A program made the position numbers and the translations under genes. Shown in pieces: positions 7,184 to 14,070 of a stretch of 18,634 nucleotides of DNA. The notes beneath the pieces are model-generated. The model had not been told where the DNA came from. It searched no databases and saw nothing but the letters and a program-made list of their open reading frames with translations. The stretch is from NCBI GenBank assembly GCA_046565865.1, contig JBKHXU010000020.1, forward strand, positions 1-18,634, given 5' to 3'. This DNA is from JBKHXU01 sp046565865 (GTDB lineage: Bacteria > Pseudomonadota > Gammaproteobacteria > Acidiferrobacterales > Sulfurifustaceae). Positions within the stretch are counted from its first letter, which is position 1. Every line of letters begins with the position of its first letter.

Positions 7184-7411
7184 ATGCCTTACTTTGTGTT
7201 TCGCATCGCCGCCGACAAGACGCTGACGCTGCTTCACGTCTTCGACAAATATAAAGACGCGAAAGAGACATGCCGTACCTTGCGCATGGCGCAACCGGCG
7301 GACGGCGCCGATCAAGTGCGCATGGCATTTGCCGCCAGCGAACGCGATGCCAAGCGTTTGCTCGCCGACCGGCGCCAGCCGTCGTCGCCGTTGGAGGAGT
7401 GGGAGGCGTGA
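7184..7411 (+). CDS. Small conserved-looking protein of unknown function, 75 residues
   Basis: I do not recognise a named family. The frame is open from GTG 7154, but ATG 7184 has a good ribosome site (GGAGA, 6 bases before it), giving MPYFVFRIAADKTLTLLHVF. The protein starts with a short beta-like stretch, then is charged and mostly helical, with no signal peptide or membrane segment, so it should be cytoplasmic. It follows the ABC permease by 29 bases and ends two bases before the 3' end of the convergent tRNA gene. Similar small proteins with a YFVFRI-like start occur in proteobacteria, as I recall, but I cannot assign a role. Confidence 0.65.
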   Translation: MPYFVFRIAADKTLTLLHVFDKYKDAKETCRTLRMAQPADGADQVRMAFAASERDAKRLLADRRQPSSPLEEWEA

Positions 7412-7413
7412 GA

Positions 7414-7488
7414 TGGTGGGCGATGCAGGGTTCGAACCTGCGACCCCTGCCGTGTGAAGGCAGTGCTCTACCGCTGAGCTAATCGCCC
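7414..7488 (-). tRNA. tRNA-Val (anticodon CAC)
   Basis: Read on the minus strand, the 75-base gene folds into a full cloverleaf. The acceptor stem is GGGCGAT/ATCGCCC, the D arm GCTC/GAGC, the anticodon stem CTGCC/GGCAG with loop TTCACAC, and the T arm GCAGG-TTCGAAC-CCTGC. The discriminator is A and the terminal CCA is encoded. The anticodon CAC reads GUG valine codons. The gene is alone here, converges with the 75-residue ORF, and has a strong promoter just upstream. Confidence 0.97.
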
Positions 7489-7500
7489 GGGAGGCCCCGA

Positions 7501-7530
7501 AGTTTACGCCGCGCGGGAAGGGCGGGTCAA
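7501..7530 (-). promoter_or_regulatory. Predicted sigma70 promoter of the tRNA-Val gene
   Basis: On the minus strand TTGACC (7525-7530) and TAAACT (7501-7506) are separated by 18 bases. The mature tRNA begins 12 bases after the -10 box. A GC-rich stretch (TCGGGGCCTCC) lies between the -10 box and the tRNA and could act as a stringent discriminator. The remaining gap before gltX (7531-7604) has T-rich sequence but no convincing plus-strand promoter. Confidence 0.7.
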
Positions 7531-7604
7531 TTTGCGGCGCTTGCTGGGTTTGGTCGTCTATTTTCTTTACCATACGCGCCCATCATCGAGCAGCACCCAG
7601 TCTT

Positions 7605-9005
7605 ATGACCGTACGTACCCGATTCGCCCCGAGCCCCACCGGCTACCTGCACGTCGGCGGCGCGCGCACCGCGCTGTACTCCTGGCTGTATGCGCGCAAG
7701 CACAAGGGTACGTTCATATTGCGCATCGAAGATACCGATCTCGAACGATCGACGCCGGAATCGGTGAATGCGATTCTCGAAGGAATGAAGTGGCTCGAAC
7801 TCGACTATGACGAGGGACCGTTCTATCAGACACAGCGCTTCCCGCGCTACAAAGAAGTCATCGCGCGCATGTTGGACGAGGGTACGGCATATCGCTGTTA
7901 CTGTTCCAAGGAACGACTCGAGGCGCTGCGCGCGGAACAGATGGCGCGCAAGGAAAAGCCGCGCTACGACCGTCACTGCCGTGGGGGCGTGAATTCGCCC
8001 CCGAGCGGGGTGCAGCCGGTGGTGCGTTTCCGGAACCCGGACGACGGGCAGGTGGTGGTGGACGATCTTATCCGCGGGCGCGTGGTCATTCAAAATAGCG
8101 AGCTCGACGACCTCATCATTGCGCGCGCTGACGGCACGCCGACCTACAACTTCACGGTCGTGGTCGACGACATGGAGATGCGCATCACCCATGTCATACG
8201 CGGCGACGATCACCTCAACAATACCCCGCGGCAGATGAACTTGCTGCGCGCCCTCGGGGCCACGCCGCCGGCCTACGCGCATGTCCCGATGATCCTCGGC
8301 CCGGACGGGAGCCGCTTGTCGAAACGGCACGGCGCCGTCAGTGTGTTGCAGTACCGCGACGACGGCTATCTGCCGGAGGCGTTGTTGAATTACTTGTTGC
8401 GCCTCGGCTGGTCGCACGGGGACCAAGAGGTATTCTCGCGCGAGGAGATGGTGCGGCTCTTTGACATCAAGGATGTGCACCGCGCGGCCGCGTCCTTCGA
8501 CCCCCAAAAACTACTCTGGCTGAACCAGCACTATTTAAAGACGGCGGATCCAGCCCGGGTTGGCGATATCATGGCGCATCATCTGCTTCAGCTCGGTATC
8601 ACCGATCCGTCGCCTGTTTCACTGCGTGAACTGGTCCTGGCACAGCGTGAGCGCACCCGGACCGTCAAAGAGATGGCGGAAATGAGCCTGGTTTTCTTTC
8701 GCGATCCCGATACCTACGACGAAAAGGCCGCCGCGAAACACCTCGACCGTGCGCGTTACCCGGCGCTGGTAGCGCTGCACCAGCGCCTCGCCGGGCTGAC
8801 CGACTGGACGGTCGGCACCATCCACGACGCGATCGAGCAGGAGGCCGGCGCCCATGGGATGGATTTCGGCAAGTTGGCGCAACCGCTGCGCATTTTGCTG
8901 ACGGGCCGGACGGTTTCGCCGCCGATCGATACGACGCTTAAAATCCTCGGCCGCGAGGTCGTTGGTAGGCGGTTGGCAGCCGGTTTAGAACGATTTTACA
9001 CGTAA
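7605..9005 (+). CDS. gltX: Glutamyl-tRNA synthetase
   Basis: The 466-residue class I synthetase charges tRNA-Glu with glutamate. The HIGH-type motif is GYLHVGGA (13-20), inside RTRFAPSPTGYLHVGGAR, and the KMSKS-type motif is SRLSKRHG (236-243). A CYC pair (Cys98, Cys100) with Cys125 fits the zinc-binding insert of the E. coli-type enzyme; the expected fourth ligand at 127 is Gly here, and His124 is nearby. Length is normal for bacterial GluRS. The sequence alone does not show whether it also charges tRNA-Gln. It stands as a single gene after the minus-strand tRNA. No clear terminator follows; the weak repeat GGTTC-CGATA-GAACC (9018-9032) has no T-run. Confidence 0.97.
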   Translation: MTVRTRFAPSPTGYLHVGGARTALYSWLYARKHKGTFILRIEDTDLERSTPESVNAILEGMKWLELDYDEGPFYQTQRFPRYKEVIARMLDEGTAYRCYCSKERLEALRAEQMARKEKPRYDRHCRGGVNSPPSGVQPVVRFRNPDDGQVVVDDLIRGRVVIQNSELDDLIIARADGTPTYNFTVVVDDMEMRITHVIRGDDHLNNTPRQMNLLRALGATPPAYAHVPMILGPDGSRLSKRHGAVSVLQYRDDGYLPEALLNYLLRLGWSHGDQEVFSREEMVRLFDIKDVHRAAASFDPQKLLWLNQHYLKTADPARVGDIMAHHLLQLGITDPSPVSLRELVLAQRERTRTVKEMAEMSLVFFRDPDTYDEKAAAKHLDRARYPALVALHQRLAGLTDWTVGTIHDAIEQEAGAHGMDFGKLAQPLRILLTGRTVSPPIDTTLKILGREVVGRRLAAGLERFYT

Positions 9006-9177
9006 GCCGGGGCACACGGTTCCGATAGAACCAAAGGGCTATAGCGTTGAACTCCGCAAACCTGCGAAACTACGTCCCACGGGTTGCGGTCAGCAGTTAT
9101 ATAGAAGAGAGCACCAGCTCCACGCATCCAGCGAACACCTCTCTCCCGTCGTCGGCAGGAAGCTTGATCGGATTTTG

Positions 9178-9208
9178 CGCACGTTGACGCGGAAAGCGGC
9201 GACGTGCG
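9178..9208. repeat. Inverted repeat upstream of the sigma54 promoter
   Basis: CGCACGT (9178-9184) and ACGTGCG (9202-9208) are perfect 7-base arms 17 bases apart, ending about 17 bases before the -24 element of the EPS promoter. It could be a binding site for an activator or bending protein, but enhancer sites usually lie further upstream. Apart from this, the sigma54 element and the 9018-9032 repeat, I see no gene in the 272-base gap 9006-9277. Confidence 0.3.
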
Positions 9209-9224
9209 GCGGAAGTGCCGACAT

Positions 9225-9240
9225 CGGCACATTTCTTGCT
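9225..9240 (+). promoter_or_regulatory. Predicted sigma54 (RpoN) -24/-12 promoter of the EPS locus
   Basis: The sequence CGGCACATTTCTTGCT matches the TGGCAC-N5-TTGCA/T consensus at all but the first position. The invariant GG (9226-9227) and GC (9238-9239) are exactly 10 bases apart. Transcription would start near 9251, giving a leader of about 27 bases with the ribosome site AAAGGA before ATG 9278. The -24 box is also the right arm of a perfect repeat, GTGCCGA-CA-TCGGCAC (9215-9230). Known context: XrtA/PEP-CTERM genomes often encode the two-component pair PrsK/PrsR, whose regulator is sigma54-type. Confidence 0.7.
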
Positions 9241-9277
9241 GTCTGTCGTCGCGAAAAATACATAACAAAGGAACGTA

Positions 9278-10756
9278 ATGTCTGACTCGTCCATAGGTTT
9301 CCGGGAGTCCTTGCAGTCCGACTCAAAGGTCAGTGCCCGTTCGGGAGGGCGCACAGTCCGGCTGTCGATGGTCCGCATTTTCCGGCACTACGTTCCGGTA
9401 CAGCTTCTATTGTTGGCACTGCTGGAAGGCGTCGTTTTCTTTGGTGCCATGTATCTTGGCGTCGAATTGCGGTTCTCCGACAGTGATCTTCAAACCGTGG
9501 CACCGATTTATCCGCGCGCGTTAATTTTCGCCGCCGTCATGCTCAGCGCCATGACCGCTTTGGGCTTGTACATTCGCGAGACGCCCAAGGGAAACTGGTC
9601 ATACTACGCCCGCTTCATGGCAAGCTTCCTTTTGGGCTGGGTCGCGATGACGCTCATCTTCTACATCGCCCCTGGGTTGTTCTTGGGTCGCGGCGCGTTT
9701 GCGCTGGCTTTTGCTCTCGGGTTTGTCGGCACCGCAGCGACCCGATTGGTGTTCTATCGTCTGGTGGATCAGGAGGCGCTTCAGCGGCGCGTGCTGGTAC
9801 TGGGAACGGGATCGCGTGCCGCCGAAGTCGGACGGCTGATACGCGAGAATCCAAACGGCCACAAGTTTCGATTGGTCGGTTATCTGCCGCACGGAAGTGG
9901 GCAGCACCATGTCGATGCGGGTCTCATCCTGCCCGATCGTCAGCCGCTGTTGGCGGTGGTGCATAAGTACTGCGTCGACGAGGTCGTCGTGGGTGTGCGT
10001 GACCGGCGCAATGGAAATTTGTCGATGCCCGATCTGTTGGAGTGCAAGCTGGAAGGCGTTGCGATCACGGACCTGTCGACGTTTTTTGAACGCGAAACAG
10101 GGCACGTACAGCTCGACTGTCTGAACCCCAGCTGGATGGTGTTCTCCGACGGCTTTCAGCGCGGCTCGTACAAGAACGTCGTCAAGCGCTTATTCGACGT
10201 CGTCGCCAGTTCGATATTGTTGCTGCTGACGTTGCCGGTGATGATTCTTACCGCAGTCCTGATACTGCTGGAAAGCGGAGGACCCATTTTTTACAAGCAG
10301 GAACGCGTCGGTGAGTGCGGTCACCTTTTCAGGATCCTTAAGTTCCGCAGCATGCGTCAAGACGCCGAGCGCGGTGGTGTGCCGCAGTGGGCGAAGCACG
10401 GCGACGATCGGGTGACGCGCATCGGCCGGGTGATCCGCTTGTTGCGCATCGACGAGCTGCCGCAGATATTCAATGTGCTGCGCGGCGATATGAGTTTTGT
10501 CGGACCAAGACCCGAACGGCCGTACTTCGTGCGCGAGCTGGCGAAGAAGATTCCGCACTACCTGAATCGACATACCGTAAAGCCCGGCATAACCGGCTGG
10601 GCGCAAATCCGATATCCATACGGCGCCTCGACCGAAGACGCCATGAAGAAACTTCAATACGACTTGTACTACGCGAAAAACCATAGCCTCTTCTTGGACG
10701 TTGTTATTCTATTCCAGACGGCCCAGGCGGTTTTGTTCGGGAAGGGGGCGCGGTAA
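9278..10756 (+). CDS. EPS-initiating polyprenyl-phosphate sugar-1-phosphate transferase (XrtA-locus EpsB/WbaP-like)
   Basis: The 492-residue inner-membrane enzyme should transfer a sugar-1-phosphate from a nucleotide sugar to undecaprenyl phosphate, the first step of EPS repeat-unit synthesis. About four to five hydrophobic segments occupy 40-160. A Rossmann-like domain follows (RVLVLGTGSRAAEVGRLI, from 171). The C-terminal bacterial sugar transferase domain begins near 300, with KRLFDVV, a membrane helix, KFRSM (355-359), RIDELPQIFNVL, GPRPERP (409-415) and YDLYY (461-465), all catalytic-domain hallmarks. ATG 9278 has the site AAAGGA. Family members usually begin near MVRIFRHYVP, here Met31 (ATG 9368), which lacks a good site. 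The sugar specificity is unknown. The gene converges with the J-domain gene. Confidence 0.92.
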   Translation: MSDSSIGFRESLQSDSKVSARSGGRTVRLSMVRIFRHYVPVQLLLLALLEGVVFFGAMYLGVELRFSDSDLQTVAPIYPRALIFAAVMLSAMTALGLYIRETPKGNWSYYARFMASFLLGWVAMTLIFYIAPGLFLGRGAFALAFALGFVGTAATRLVFYRLVDQEALQRRVLVLGTGSRAAEVGRLIRENPNGHKFRLVGYLPHGSGQHHVDAGLILPDRQPLLAVVHKYCVDEVVVGVRDRRNGNLSMPDLLECKLEGVAITDLSTFFERETGHVQLDCLNPSWMVFSDGFQRGSYKNVVKRLFDVVASSILLLLTLPVMILTAVLILLESGGPIFYKQERVGECGHLFRILKFRSMRQDAERGGVPQWAKHGDDRVTRIGRVIRLLRIDELPQIFNVLRGDMSFVGPRPERPYFVRELAKKIPHYLNRHTVKPGITGWAQIRYPYGASTEDAMKKLQYDLYYAKNHSLFLDVVILFQTAQAVLFGKGAR

Positions 10757-10773
10757 AAATGCGACTCCCCGGT

Positions 10774-11634
10774 TCATTTGGCCTTCAGCGGATTGAGCGG
10801 GGACTCGTTCCAGCCGACGACACGATCGGACTCAAAGTAGACGTGCGAAACGCCGTAATCCCACACGCGGTCCATTTCGCGCACCGGATTCCCTTGGACG
10901 CGCCGAACATGCGCCTTGGTCGAGCCGCGCGTGAAGTAATCCGGTGCGGGCGTCGGCTGGACGTGTGCTTCGAGCTGAGCCCGAAGCGGAGAGTCCTTGG
11001 TTTCTTCCCAGCGAACGACACGGCCTTTGGAGAAGTATATTTTCGAAGCACCATAGTGCCAGATATCGCCTTCGGTTCGCGATGGAACGCCTTGCGCCGC
11101 GTAAACCTCGCCGAGTGTCGAGCCAACAGTGAAGTAGGGAAGTGGGTCGTCGGCGATCGGCCGACGATCGGGCGGCGTGACCGGCGGCGCCTCCGGTGTC
11201 GCCGTATCCTGCGCGATGTACCCGATCGGATCGAAGATCATATAAACGCCACCGAGCGCAAGCACCAAGACTGCCGCGCGCGCGGCTTGGCGACGCCTGG
11301 CGCGGAACATGGGTTGGCGGCGGGGCCAGAGCGTCGCGCCGGTATATCCGCCGTCCTGCGGCGGGCGCGCTTTAGCGTGAGGCGGCGCCGCATAAGCGTG
11401 CTCGTGGGCAAGAGGGGGCGCGCCGTGTGTTCGGTAAAAATCGGACAGTCGACGATAAGCCTCGTTGATCGCCTTCGCGCGTTCTTCGGCAAACTCGTGG
11501 TGGGTGTCGTCGGCGGCAAATCGGTCCGGATGCCACTCGCGCATACGCGTACGGTACGCGGCGCGGATCTCGGACCATTTCGCTCCCGGAGCGACACCCA
11601 GTGTGCGGTAACAGTGCAGAAAATCTTGTGTCAT
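10774..11634 (-). CDS. J-domain membrane protein with two C-terminal SmpA/BamE-like repeats
   Basis: A 286-residue protein with an unusual plan. Residues 1-70 form a J domain (YRTLGVAPGAKWSEIRAAYR, HPD at 35-37, ERAKAINEAYRRL), which normally stimulates DnaK ATPase. A Pro/Ala-rich linker and an arginine-rich stretch (105-117) precede one membrane helix (about 119-140). The C-terminal part holds two copies of a 50-residue unit (167-219 and 233-284) sharing YFTxGST, V, QGxP, W-x-YG-x-S-x-x-YF, RVV-x-W and PLxA. These resemble the SmpA/OmlA (BamE) repeat, a resemblance inferred by eye. The positive-inside rule puts the J domain in the cytoplasm and the repeats in the periplasm. It lies antisense inside the EPS locus, with the hairpin GGCTGC-TTAC-GCAGCC (11645-11660) just before its start. 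Confidence 0.85.
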   Translation of the reverse strand: MTQDFLHCYRTLGVAPGAKWSEIRAAYRTRMREWHPDRFAADDTHHEFAEERAKAINEAYRRLSDFYRTHGAPPLAHEHAYAAPPHAKARPPQDGGYTGATLWPRRQPMFRARRRQAARAAVLVLALGGVYMIFDPIGYIAQDTATPEAPPVTPPDRRPIADDPLPYFTVGSTLGEVYAAQGVPSRTEGDIWHYGASKIYFSKGRVVRWEETKDSPLRAQLEAHVQPTPAPDYFTRGSTKAHVRRVQGNPVREMDRVWDYGVSHVYFESDRVVGWNESPLNPLKAK

Positions 11635-11782
11635 CGAGTGTTGTGGCTGCTTACGCAGCCGTCTCTTGCGTGCCCGAGGTTAACAAAGCGATGCGTGCCA
11701 ACATCCCCTTAAATACTTGTTCGGTCGGAACTAATGCCAGCCGCCATCCGGGAGCCGACAACGATGCGTTTCCCTCGGATCG

Positions 11783-11811
11783 TTGGGGGCGGTATAGTTC
11801 ACTAATAATAT
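11783..11811 (+). promoter_or_regulatory. Possible sigma70 promoter of the EPS export operon
   Basis: TTGGGG (11783-11788), a 17-base spacer and TAATAT (11806-11811) lie in the only AT-rich patch of the 251-base gap between the divergent J-domain and export genes. The -35 box is poor. It would give a leader of about 70 bases carrying two hairpins. The rest of 11635-11885 has no gene. I found no GG-N10-GC sigma54 element in it. Confidence 0.35.
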
Positions 11812-11842
11812 ACGCACTATCAAGGGGGTGCTTGTTCCGAAC

Positions 11843-11874
11843 CAGGCGGTCACGCCTGCAGTCCGAGTTTCGGA
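11843..11874 (+). other. Two tandem hairpins in the leader of the export gene
   Basis: CAGGCG-GTCA-CGCCTG (11843-11858) and TCCGA-GTT-TCGGA (11862-11874) are perfect small stem-loops immediately before the GTG start at 11886. The second one contains the only GGA that could serve as a ribosome site (11872-11874), so the two may control translation. No T-run follows, so termination is unlikely. Confidence 0.4.
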
Positions 11875-11885
11875 TCGGCACATTT

Positions 11886-12521
11886 GTGAAATCGATCTTT
11901 AGGTATTTGGTATCGCTCGTCGGTTTCGCCGGGGTGTTGATCACCTCCGGTTGCGCCTCGAACCAGCTCGAGGAGTTCAAGAAATCCGCTGAAGGGTTCA
12001 CCTCCTATACCGAAGGCGAGTATCGAATCGGTGTGGACGACGTGGTGCAGGTGAACGTATGGCGAAACCCCGATCTATCGGTGTCGGTACCGGTGCGTCC
12101 GGACGGGATGATCTCCGTGCCGCTCATCGGCGACGTTCAGGCGGGCGGCAAGACCTCGACCGAGGTTGCTGAAACAATCCGCCAGAAACTGTCGCAATAT
12201 ATTCGCGACCCGAACGTCGCCGTGATTTTGTCGGCGTTGAGAAGCCACGACTATCTGTCGCGCGTTCGGGTTACGGGGGCCGTGCGCCAGGCCCGATCGA
12301 TGCCTTTTCGTCAGGGAATGACCGTGCTCGACGCGGTGCTGGATGCCGGCGGCGTCAACGATTTCGCGGCGCCGAATCGGACGAAGCTATACCGCAAAAT
12401 CAACAACCGCACCGAAGTGCTGAATGTCGAGCTCGGGGATATCTTGAACAAAGGGCGGCTGGAAACCAACGTACAGCTGGTGCCGGGTGACGTTATCACC
12501 GTGCCCGAGCGGATCTTCTAG
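11886..12521 (+). CDS. Polysaccharide export lipoprotein, Wza/EpsE-like (XrtA-locus type)
   Basis: A 211-residue outer-membrane lipoprotein expected to form the EPS export channel. The frame is open from 11601, but the signal peptide fixes the start at GTG 11886: MKSIFRYLVSLVGFAGVLIT followed by SGCAS, with the lipidated Cys near residue 22. The Poly_export domain reads YRIGVDDVVQVNVWRNPDLS, VPVRPDGMISVPLIGDV and the DPNVAVIL strand. One SLBB-type domain follows (VTGAVRQ, VLDAVLDAGGVNDFA) and the protein ends LVPGDVITVPERIF. At this length it is the short form seen in XrtA-type loci and lacks Wza's C-terminal helix. The next gene starts immediately after the stop. Confidence 0.92.
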   Translation: MKSIFRYLVSLVGFAGVLITSGCASNQLEEFKKSAEGFTSYTEGEYRIGVDDVVQVNVWRNPDLSVSVPVRPDGMISVPLIGDVQAGGKTSTEVAETIRQKLSQYIRDPNVAVILSALRSHDYLSRVRVTGAVRQARSMPFRQGMTVLDAVLDAGGVNDFAAPNRTKLYRKINNRTEVLNVELGDILNKGRLETNVQLVPGDVITVPERIF

Positions 12522-14069
12522 GTGGCTACGATGGTCCCAATGTCCGAAAACCTCATCCGCCTGTTCATCACCGAGGCGTTTTACCATCGCAAGGCCATCG
12601 TGGCGTTGTTCGTGGTGCTCACGTTGAGCGCGTTGGTCCTGGGATTGTCGTGGCCGAAGGGCTATTCCGTGCCAACCACCATATTGGTGGACCAGCGCAA
12701 CATTATACAGCCGCTCATGCAAGGCGCGGCGGTGGCGACCGATACCACGGACCGTTCGCGGATGGCGCGCGAAGTTATTTTTGGTCGCAAGATCATGAAC
12801 CAGATCTTGCAGGACGCCGGTTGGCTCGATCAGAACCCGTCGCCTGAGGAACAAGAGAAGATCATAGAGAGTTTGGTACAGCGTACCTCTGTAACCAACG
12901 TGGGTCAGAACTTGCTTCGGATCGAATACAAGGACAAGGATCCGCAGCGCGCTTATACGACCGCGAAGCGGTACGCCGAGCTGTTCATCGCAGAGGCGGT
13001 TCGTACGAAAACTGCCGAAAGCGAGGCGGCGTTCGAGTTTATCGACAAGCAGGTGACCGAGTACCATGAGAAGCTGACCAAGGCCGAGGCGGCGTTGAGC
13101 GAGTTTCGATCGGCGAACCTCGACGCTCAGCCCGGCCTCGAGGCGGACGTCAGTGCACGATTGAACACGCTGCAAGCGCGCATTGAGGACGCGGGTCGCG
13201 AGCTACGCGAGGCCGAAATCCGCAAGACATCGCTCGAGAAGCAACTGACCGGCGAGGCCGAGGTCGCCTCTGCCATGTCGCGTGAGAGCCAGTACCGTTC
13301 GCGCATCGCGGACCTGCAATCCCAGCTGGAGACGCTGCGTCTGAGTTACCACGACACCTATCCGGATATCGTTCGCATTCGCCATCAAATCGACGACCTC
13401 AACCAGGCGATCACGGCGGAACGCCAACGGCGAGAGCAGGCGAAGGCGAGCGGTCAGCCGGTGGTCGACGAGAACATCGTTAACAATCCCATGTATCAGC
13501 AGCTGCGCCGCGAGCTGTCGCAGACTCAAGTCCAGATCGACACGCTGACCGCGCGTATTCAACAGGCACGCGAACGCTTGCAGTACGAGCTGGACCGCGG
13601 CCGGCGCATGCAAGGCGGCGCCTCGACACTGGCGGAGCTGACGCGTGACTACCAAGTCAACCGCGAGATCTATCAAGACTTGTTGCGTCGCCGTGAAAAC
13701 GCACGGGTGTCGATGAATCTCGACCGAGAGAATCAAGGCCTCACGTTCAAGATACAGGAGCCGGCGGTGTTCCCGCTGCAACCGACCGGACCGAGACTCT
13801 GGCATTTCGTCGCTGGCGGTCTGATGCTGGGTGTGTTGGTTCCATTTGGGCTGCTGTACGGGAAGCTGCAGGTCGACCCCCGCATCCGGATTCCGACGCA
13901 GGTGGCCGAGGCCTATCAGCTACCGATCCTCGCCAGTGTTCCTCAGCTGTGGACCCCCACAGAGGCCGTCGCGATCCGTCGCGACACGCGCTGGCTGTCC
14001 ACCTGGCTGTTCGGGACGCTGGCGATCATCGCCGCCGTCATGGCATTGCGTTTCGCGTTGGTGATCTAG
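12522..14069 (+). CDS. EPS chain-length determinant protein, Wzz/GumC-like (XrtA-locus type)
   Basis: A 515-residue inner-membrane polysaccharide co-polymerase that should set polymer length. The first helix is about 24-43. A large periplasmic part is rich in coiled coil (about 165-245 and 270-370) with a YPDIVRIRHQIDDLNQAI segment, then DYQVNREIYQDLLRRRE typical of Wzz/GumC near 383-400. A second helix is at 427-447, then a cytoplasmic segment and a third hydrophobic stretch closing the protein (491-515). The layout matches the family found in XrtA loci (TIGR03007-like). It has no fused kinase; the kinase homologue is the next gene, one base away. GTG 12522 directly abuts the export gene stop; ATG 12531 and 12540 are alternative starts. 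Confidence 0.88.
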   Translation: MATMVPMSENLIRLFITEAFYHRKAIVALFVVLTLSALVLGLSWPKGYSVPTTILVDQRNIIQPLMQGAAVATDTTDRSRMAREVIFGRKIMNQILQDAGWLDQNPSPEEQEKIIESLVQRTSVTNVGQNLLRIEYKDKDPQRAYTTAKRYAELFIAEAVRTKTAESEAAFEFIDKQVTEYHEKLTKAEAALSEFRSANLDAQPGLEADVSARLNTLQARIEDAGRELREAEIRKTSLEKQLTGEAEVASAMSRESQYRSRIADLQSQLETLRLSYHDTYPDIVRIRHQIDDLNQAITAERQRREQAKASGQPVVDENIVNNPMYQQLRRELSQTQVQIDTLTARIQQARERLQYELDRGRRMQGGASTLAELTRDYQVNREIYQDLLRRRENARVSMNLDRENQGLTFKIQEPAVFPLQPTGPRLWHFVAGGLMLGVLVPFGLLYGKLQVDPRIRIPTQVAEAYQLPILASVPQLWTPTEAVAIRRDTRWLSTWLFGTLAIIAAVMALRFALVI

Positions 14070-14070
14070 C

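Noticed and set aside
7103..7573. 156-codon minus-strand open frame across the tRNA region
   Set aside because: It contains the translated tRNA-Val gene (the familiar AVEHCLHTAGVAGSNPASP artefact) and overlaps the permease end and the 75-residue gene; not a real protein.
11645..11660. GGCTGC-TTAC-GCAGCC hairpin as a terminator
   Set aside because: It lies upstream of two divergent genes with no T-run on either strand, so it cannot be ending a transcript; it is at most a leader hairpin of the J-domain gene.
11874..11885. ATCGGCACATTT, identical to 12 bases of the sigma54 element at 9223-9234, as a second sigma54 promoter
   Set aside because: The -12 GC is missing (AA at that spacing) and the sequence touches the GTG start of the export gene; a shared 12-mer is expected several times by chance in a window this long.
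11601..11885. N-terminal extension of the export lipoprotein from 11601
   Set aside because: The extension overlaps the divergent J-domain gene and its promoter region and places the signal peptide deep inside the protein; GTG 11886 fits a lipoprotein.
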